64,000 bases of DNA from Bacteroidales bacterium 6E (lineage in GTDB: Bacteria > Bacteroidota > Bacteroidia > Bacteroidales > Prolixibacteraceae): contig DF970689.1 in the NCBI GenBank assembly GCA_001270045.2, forward strand, positions 386,205 to 450,204. The letters run 5' to 3'. Positions 60,106 to 64,000 of this stretch are shown here, piece after piece. How positions within the stretch are numbered: the stretch's first letter is position 1; every line of letters begins with the position of its first letter. Under the pieces are notes generated by a model. The model saw nothing but the letters and a program-made list of their open reading frames with translations. It was not told where the DNA came from and ran no database searches. Both the position numbers and the translations under genes were made by a program.

Positions 60106-62460
60106 ATGACCAAAATGAATAAGAAGATTGAGCATTATCAATGGTTCTTTTCCGACCAACTTCGCCAAATGGAGTTAGAACAGAAAACCATTATTACTAC
60201 TCCGATATCGCAACTTCTTCAGAATGGTAAAGTGACGATGGGGTATGTTGATAAAGCAATTCCGGGAAGCGGTCATATTGTCATTAAATTTCCAAGAGGA
60301 TATGCCCCACGCCTAAAAGTGCCCAAATCTTTTGTTGTCATTAAAAAGAATGCGTTTGCAACGTATGGCACCCATCTTAAAGACTGGAGTTGTTCTTTGG
60401 GAGACTTCAAGAAGGATGGAACCATGCACACGGTTAGCTCGGATTTGTTTCCCTTATTTTTCATTCCTTCAAATGATGGATATGAATATGTAGATTGTTC
60501 TTCTGTATCCTCGACTCTATTTAATCTGTTGCAAGGTGCTTTAAATGAAGGAAAGAGCCTAACTGTGTTAATTTTTGAGCCTTTTCCCCCAATAGATTAC
60601 TTCATGAATCTGAAGAGATACATGGACTTATACCCTGAGAATAAAGAATTACTTCTGGAGCCTAAAATCGATTATGAAGATTGGCATCCGGAGGAATTAA
60701 GTTTTAATCCTGAGGTACCAGATGCAATTGCAGAAGAAATTTCTAAAATAATCGACAAGGACAACTGCTGTATATTGCAAGGTCCTCCAGGAACAGGGAA
60801 AAGTTATGTGATTGCAACGATCATTGCAGAATACATTAAATGCGGCAAAACGGTTTGTGCAACCACAATGGCCAATAAAGGATTAATTGAACTTATTCGT
60901 CAAAAACCTCTCAAGGAGGCACTGTCGTCTGGCAAGATATCCAAGACCAACCTATCAGCCGATGAAAGGCGAACTGTCCCTGATTTAAAAAGTGTGGATA
61001 ATGGATTGTTGATTCCTAATGGAGAGTTGCTTTGTTCAACCAATTACATACTATCAGGGGTATTTAGCTCAAATCGAATTGAAACTCATGGTTTGCCAAA
61101 TTTTGATCTTGTTGTAATTGAGGAGGCTTCTCAGGCTTTCCTGACCGCCGTTGTTGCATTCAAGTCATTAGGAAAGAGATGCCTGATTGTTGGAGACCCG
61201 ATGCAATTACCCCCAATTGTCAAAGCATTAAATAAACCACAGTATAACCTTTTTAATGTAAAGGCTCAGTTAGAAGGAATGACAACATTCGCATTGGGAA
61301 CAGATCTAAAGGCTTTCAGAATAATCACATCACACCGATTGACCTCTGAAAGTGCAAAGTTAACAGGTATGTTTTATGAAAACCGGTTGTCGTCTGTAAA
61401 TTCGGAATATCCGGATTTCTCAAAGATTATTGATCCCCACCTTTTACCAAAAGGTGGTGTGGTTTACGAGGTGACAAACGACATGAGGAATTCAGTTTGT
61501 TCTGAAACAGCGTTAAAGATTATTGATCGAATCCTGAATAAATTCAAAGAGCATTACCCTGACACAGAAATTGCCATTATTGCACCATTCAATGACACTG
61601 TAGAAGAACTACAGAAAAATTTTCAGACGGTTGGATCCTTAAAGAATCTCACTGTTGAAACAGTCGACAGAATCCAGGGTATGACTGTTGATTATACCAT
61701 CATGTATTTCCCAGGGTGGAAACCATCTTTTGCTTTGGAGGAAAGAAGATTCAATGTATCAACCAGTCGGTCAAGAACTACCACCTTAATCCTCAGTGAT
61801 GTTCCACTGGAAAATATGCATTCAGCTCCACCCAGCGTGTTAAAATTTATTGAAAGATGCTTTAGAATCAATGATGCAGGAAAAATAACCTTACCGATTG
61901 AGGTTCAACCAGAAAATCCTAAACCCATCGAATCAAGGCCTGAACAAATTAAGCAAGAGGTTCCAGCAGAAAATGGTATGGGAGTTAAGGTTGTTGGAAA
62001 AATCGATTTATCAAAATTTGAAAAACCTAAAAAAGAGTTAAGCCAGGACAAGGAGAATATTTATATAATTGATACCAATGTATTTGTGGAATGTCCTGAG
62101 ATAATTTCAAAGATTGATAAAAAATACCGGATTGTACTTTCCGCAAAGGTTATCGACGAATTGGATAAACTAAAAATTTCGCTACCTGATGAACAGAAGA
62201 TGAATGTTCAAAAGGCGTTAAGGTTTATAAATGAAAATTTAGGAAAACGTAAGTTAGATATGGATACAGCTGACTTATTGTTGTTGCCTGCTGATTTTAA
62301 CAAAAAATCACCTGATAATTTGATTCTATCAGTTGCCTTAAAATATAAGAGCGAGAATCCCATCATGCTTACATCTGACAATGGCCTGCAGATAAAAGCA
62401 AAAGGTCTTCAGATAACTACCATTTCTTTGAAAGATTTTTTAAAACAATTGAGATACTAG
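60106..62460 (+). CDS. SF1 helicase (Upf1-like) with C-terminal PIN nuclease domain
   Basis: A 784-aa fusion. Residues about 200-600 form a superfamily 1 helicase: Walker A GPPGTGKSY (226-234), Walker B VVIEEASQ (336-343), motif III GDPMQLPP, SHRLTSESA, VETVDRIQGMTVDY (motif V) and NVSTSRSRT (motif VI). Motifs are complete, so ATPase activity is expected. Residues about 650-784 are a PIN domain starting IIDTNVF, with the acidic set Asp656, Glu685, Asp723 and Asp758; PIN domains are metal-dependent RNases. A proline/glutamate linker separates the two. The N-terminal 200 residues are unassigned. The start at 60106 is 4 nt after the ATPase gene; a second ATG three codons in is possible. Together they suggest nucleic-acid recognition and RNA cleavage. 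Confidence 0.88.
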   Translation: MTKMNKKIEHYQWFFSDQLRQMELEQKTIITTPISQLLQNGKVTMGYVDKAIPGSGHIVIKFPRGYAPRLKVPKSFVVIKKNAFATYGTHLKDWSCSLGDFKKDGTMHTVSSDLFPLFFIPSNDGYEYVDCSSVSSTLFNLLQGALNEGKSLTVLIFEPFPPIDYFMNLKRYMDLYPENKELLLEPKIDYEDWHPEELSFNPEVPDAIAEEISKIIDKDNCCILQGPPGTGKSYVIATIIAEYIKCGKTVCATTMANKGLIELIRQKPLKEALSSGKISKTNLSADERRTVPDLKSVDNGLLIPNGELLCSTNYILSGVFSSNRIETHGLPNFDLVVIEEASQAFLTAVVAFKSLGKRCLIVGDPMQLPPIVKALNKPQYNLFNVKAQLEGMTTFALGTDLKAFRIITSHRLTSESAKLTGMFYENRLSSVNSEYPDFSKIIDPHLLPKGGVVYEVTNDMRNSVCSETALKIIDRILNKFKEHYPDTEIAIIAPFNDTVEELQKNFQTVGSLKNLTVETVDRIQGMTVDYTIMYFPGWKPSFALEERRFNVSTSRSRTTTLILSDVPLENMHSAPPSVLKFIERCFRINDAGKITLPIEVQPENPKPIESRPEQIKQEVPAENGMGVKVVGKIDLSKFEKPKKELSQDKENIYIIDTNVFVECPEIISKIDKKYRIVLSAKVIDELDKLKISLPDEQKMNVQKALRFINENLGKRKLDMDTADLLLLPADFNKKSPDNLILSVALKYKSENPIMLTSDNGLQIKAKGLQITTISLKDFLKQLRY

Positions 62461-62462
62461 AT

Positions 62463-62482
62463 AGTGTTCCATCTTGTGTGTC
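62463..62482 (+). repeat. 20-bp imperfect direct repeat flanking the pentapeptide gene
   Basis: AGTGTTCCATCTTGTGTGTC here and AGTGTTTCATTTTGTGTGTC at 63452-63471, 18 of 20 identical, on either side of the pentapeptide repeat gene. Confidence 0.5.
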
Positions 62483-62571
62483 TCACCAAAACATTTAATA
62501 GGATGTTTTACTTTCCCTATGCAACAAGGATGCGTGGACTGATTTGTCAGATAAAATCAATACTTAAAAAG

Positions 62572-63276
62572 CTAAAGTTTTGCATTTGTCAGATCAAGAC
62601 CGTCGATGTTGGCGGCAGAATGAAGATTAACTCCAGTTAAAATGGCACCTTCAAGTGTGGCACAATATAAATTTGCTCCGGCAAAATTGCATCCAGTTAA
62701 GTCTGCTCCCGATAGATTTGCCCCTTTCAAATCAGCACCCAAAAAGGAAGCATTCTTTAGAATCGAGCCCTTTAATATTGCCTCTTTCAAATTTGCTTTT
62801 AAAAAAACTGCATTTATGAAATTTGAACCAGAAAGATTTGCCTTATAAAAAATGGCTCTATTAAACTTTGTTTCTTCAGCGTTAACGCCTATCAGGGAGG
62901 CATTTGATAAATCCGCGTCATCAAAGAAACTTCTGGCAATGATGGATCCAGACAATTCAACATTCCTTAAAATTGCCTTGTTCAATGTTATTCTATACCA
63001 ATTTGCTTTAAAAATAATAGCATGATCTAGATTCGCACCTGTTAAGTCAGCTCTGTATAAGTTTGTTCCACTAAAATTTGCTCCTTTGAGATTAGAATAT
63101 CTCAAAACAACATTTTTAATATCATAGTCAGCAAAATTGGCATCATGCAAATCTATATGCTTTCCAACACCTTTCCAGAAATAATTATAAGTTTCTAAAT
63201 CCTTTTGGGGATTTCCGTGGCCATCGAGATAGTTTCGAAGACGTTCTTCATCAGACATTAATTTCTTAGGTTTCAA
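62572..63276 (-). CDS. Pentapeptide repeat protein
   Basis: A 234-aa protein. After a 55-residue N-terminal part, about 34 five-residue units of A(D/N)LXX type run from residue 55 to 230 (for example ANFSGTNLYRADLTGANLDHA), forming a right-handed quadrilateral beta-helix. Such helices mimic DNA in Qnr/MfpA-type gyrase protectors, but most family members have no known role. No signal peptide or membrane segment. The start is at 63276, or the Met six codons later. It is convergent with the helicase gene and flanked by a 20-bp imperfect repeat, and could be an accessory of the defence block. Confidence 0.92.
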   Translation of the reverse strand: MKPKKLMSDEERLRNYLDGHGNPQKDLETYNYFWKGVGKHIDLHDANFADYDIKNVVLRYSNLKGANFSGTNLYRADLTGANLDHAIIFKANWYRITLNKAILRNVELSGSIIARSFFDDADLSNASLIGVNAEETKFNRAIFYKANLSGSNFINAVFLKANLKEAILKGSILKNASFLGADLKGANLSGADLTGCNFAGANLYCATLEGAILTGVNLHSAANIDGLDLTNAKL

Positions 63277-63591
63277 AATATTATTTTACTTATTTATTCT
63301 CGTAGCTTTTATACTCTATATCTCAAAGATTACTCATATAATTCAAGTCTTAACTTTAAGACAACATATAAATCTATTTAAATTTCCTGAAATATCTTGA
63401 AAAGGTAAATTCTTTAATAGGAAATTTAATTTTTTAATGAATTATATAAGGAGTGTTTCATTTTGTGTGTCGTGTGATTAATGACTCAGTATTCGTGATG
63501 GTTTGGTCGGTAAAGCCTCTCAAGCATGTGTGAAAACCAGCTTTGGTTATTTTTTTCTACCCGGACAGTTGGCAATGCGCCCGAATTCCAG
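63277..63591. other. Intergenic region left of the Trp-rich repeat gene
   Basis: AT-rich sequence with the second 20-bp repeat at 63452-63471. No gene, terminator or array was recognised. The promoter of the minus-strand pentapeptide gene must lie at its left end, but no clear TAnnTTTG was seen. Confidence 0.4.
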
Positions 63592-63664
63592 GAATGATGT
63601 TTTTTAAATGGAAAGATTTCCTACATTTAAGCTTTCACCATACAATGAAACCTAATATAACACA
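63592..63664 (+). repeat. 73-bp direct repeat, copy 2 (promoter and start of Trp-rich gene)
   Basis: 84% identical to 52208-52280, including the ATG and codons 1-6 of the gene at 63645. TACATTTA in it is one base from a -7 element. Confidence 0.65.
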
Positions 63665-64000
63665 ACTAATACCATGGTTCCCCCTCAAGCGGCTAATTGA
63701 GCGGTTTTATCCATTCAACTTTCAAGAGATCAGGGAGAATCAATCCATTATCGATTTTGACATCCTGTCTTTTAATCGACGCGTTCACTGGAGCATCGAT
63801 ATCATTGATGAATTCGCCCATCTGTTTAACTGGGCTGGGATAAGCTCTAATCCGGCTATCCCATGGAAAGAGAGTGAAATTGCGAGATACGGCAATTATT
63901 TCGATTGGACTAAAGCTGCAAACAATGAATCGTTCCCTTGGACAAAGTATCTGTTTTTCAAATACAAGGATTTTATCGACTGGGCTTATATGGATGATTT
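63645..64000 (+). CDS. Trp-rich repeat protein, C-terminus beyond window edge
   Basis: The frame opens with ATG at 63645 and stays open for 118 codons to the edge. It reads MKPNITQLIPWFPLKRLIER, then a patterned sequence with HWSIDIIDEFAHLFNW and FDWTKAANNESFPWTKYLFFKYKDFIDW: units of about 23 residues with paired Trp, Pro-Trp and a closing DW. Proteins with tandem W/LPWS/DW units are common among unannotated Bacteroidota proteins, as far as I recall. No signal peptide. The function is unknown. A 5' fragment of a relative lies at 52261. Confidence 0.7.
   Translation, partial: MKPNITQLIPWFPLKRLIERFYPFNFQEIRENQSIIDFDILSFNRRVHWSIDIIDEFAHLFNWAGISSNPAIPWKESEIARYGNYFDWTKAANNESFPWTKYLFFKYKDFIDWAYMDD

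Overview
The window looks like chromosomal DNA of a member of the Bacteroidota, probably near the Bacteroidales/Marinilabiliales. The evidence is several promoters of the TTG-N19-21-TAnnTTTG type, little Shine-Dalgarno signal, and abundant intergenic repeats of a kind I associate with that phylum. No tRNA, rRNA, insertion sequence or CRISPR array was recognised.

Left part (1-17.6 kb): one tightly spaced minus-strand operon of five very large, soluble proteins of unknown function (1034, 1152, 1098, about 2194 and at least 361 aa). They are joined by a 1-nt stop/start overlap and gaps of 6-18 nt behind one promoter. The last gene runs off the left edge. This is one of two candidates for an undescribed system.

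Middle core (17.6-39.3 kb): katG; a minus-strand run of seven genes for exported or lipid-anchored proteins (beta-propeller, cupin, carboxymuconolactone-decarboxylase-like protein, carboxylesterase, NTF2-like protein and two alpha/beta hydrolases) divergent from an AraC-type regulator with two 9-bp direct repeats 21 bp apart between them; a paralogous pair of small membrane proteins; uvrB; a HAD phosphatase; acetyl-CoA synthetase; and a 1149-aa protein that may be a pyrophosphate-type PEP carboxykinase.

Right part (39.3-64 kb): accessory DNA, more AT-rich and full of intergenic repeats. It carries a serine hydrolase, an AbiE toxin-antitoxin pair, a hipBA module whose hipA has an in-frame stop and which lies between two 149-bp direct repeats about 97% identical, a methyltransferase and CPBP-protease pair, a secreted clan-A-type glycoside hydrolase, an agmatine-deiminase-family enzyme, and a two-gene operon. 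That operon encodes a 2210-aa sacsin-like GHKL ATPase and an SF1 helicase fused to a PIN nuclease domain. It is the second and strongest candidate for an undescribed, probably defensive, system. A 73-bp direct repeat (84% identical) holding the promoter and start codon of a Trp-rich repeat gene brackets 52.2-63.7 kb, which suggests that this block was inserted next to, or recombined with, that gene family.
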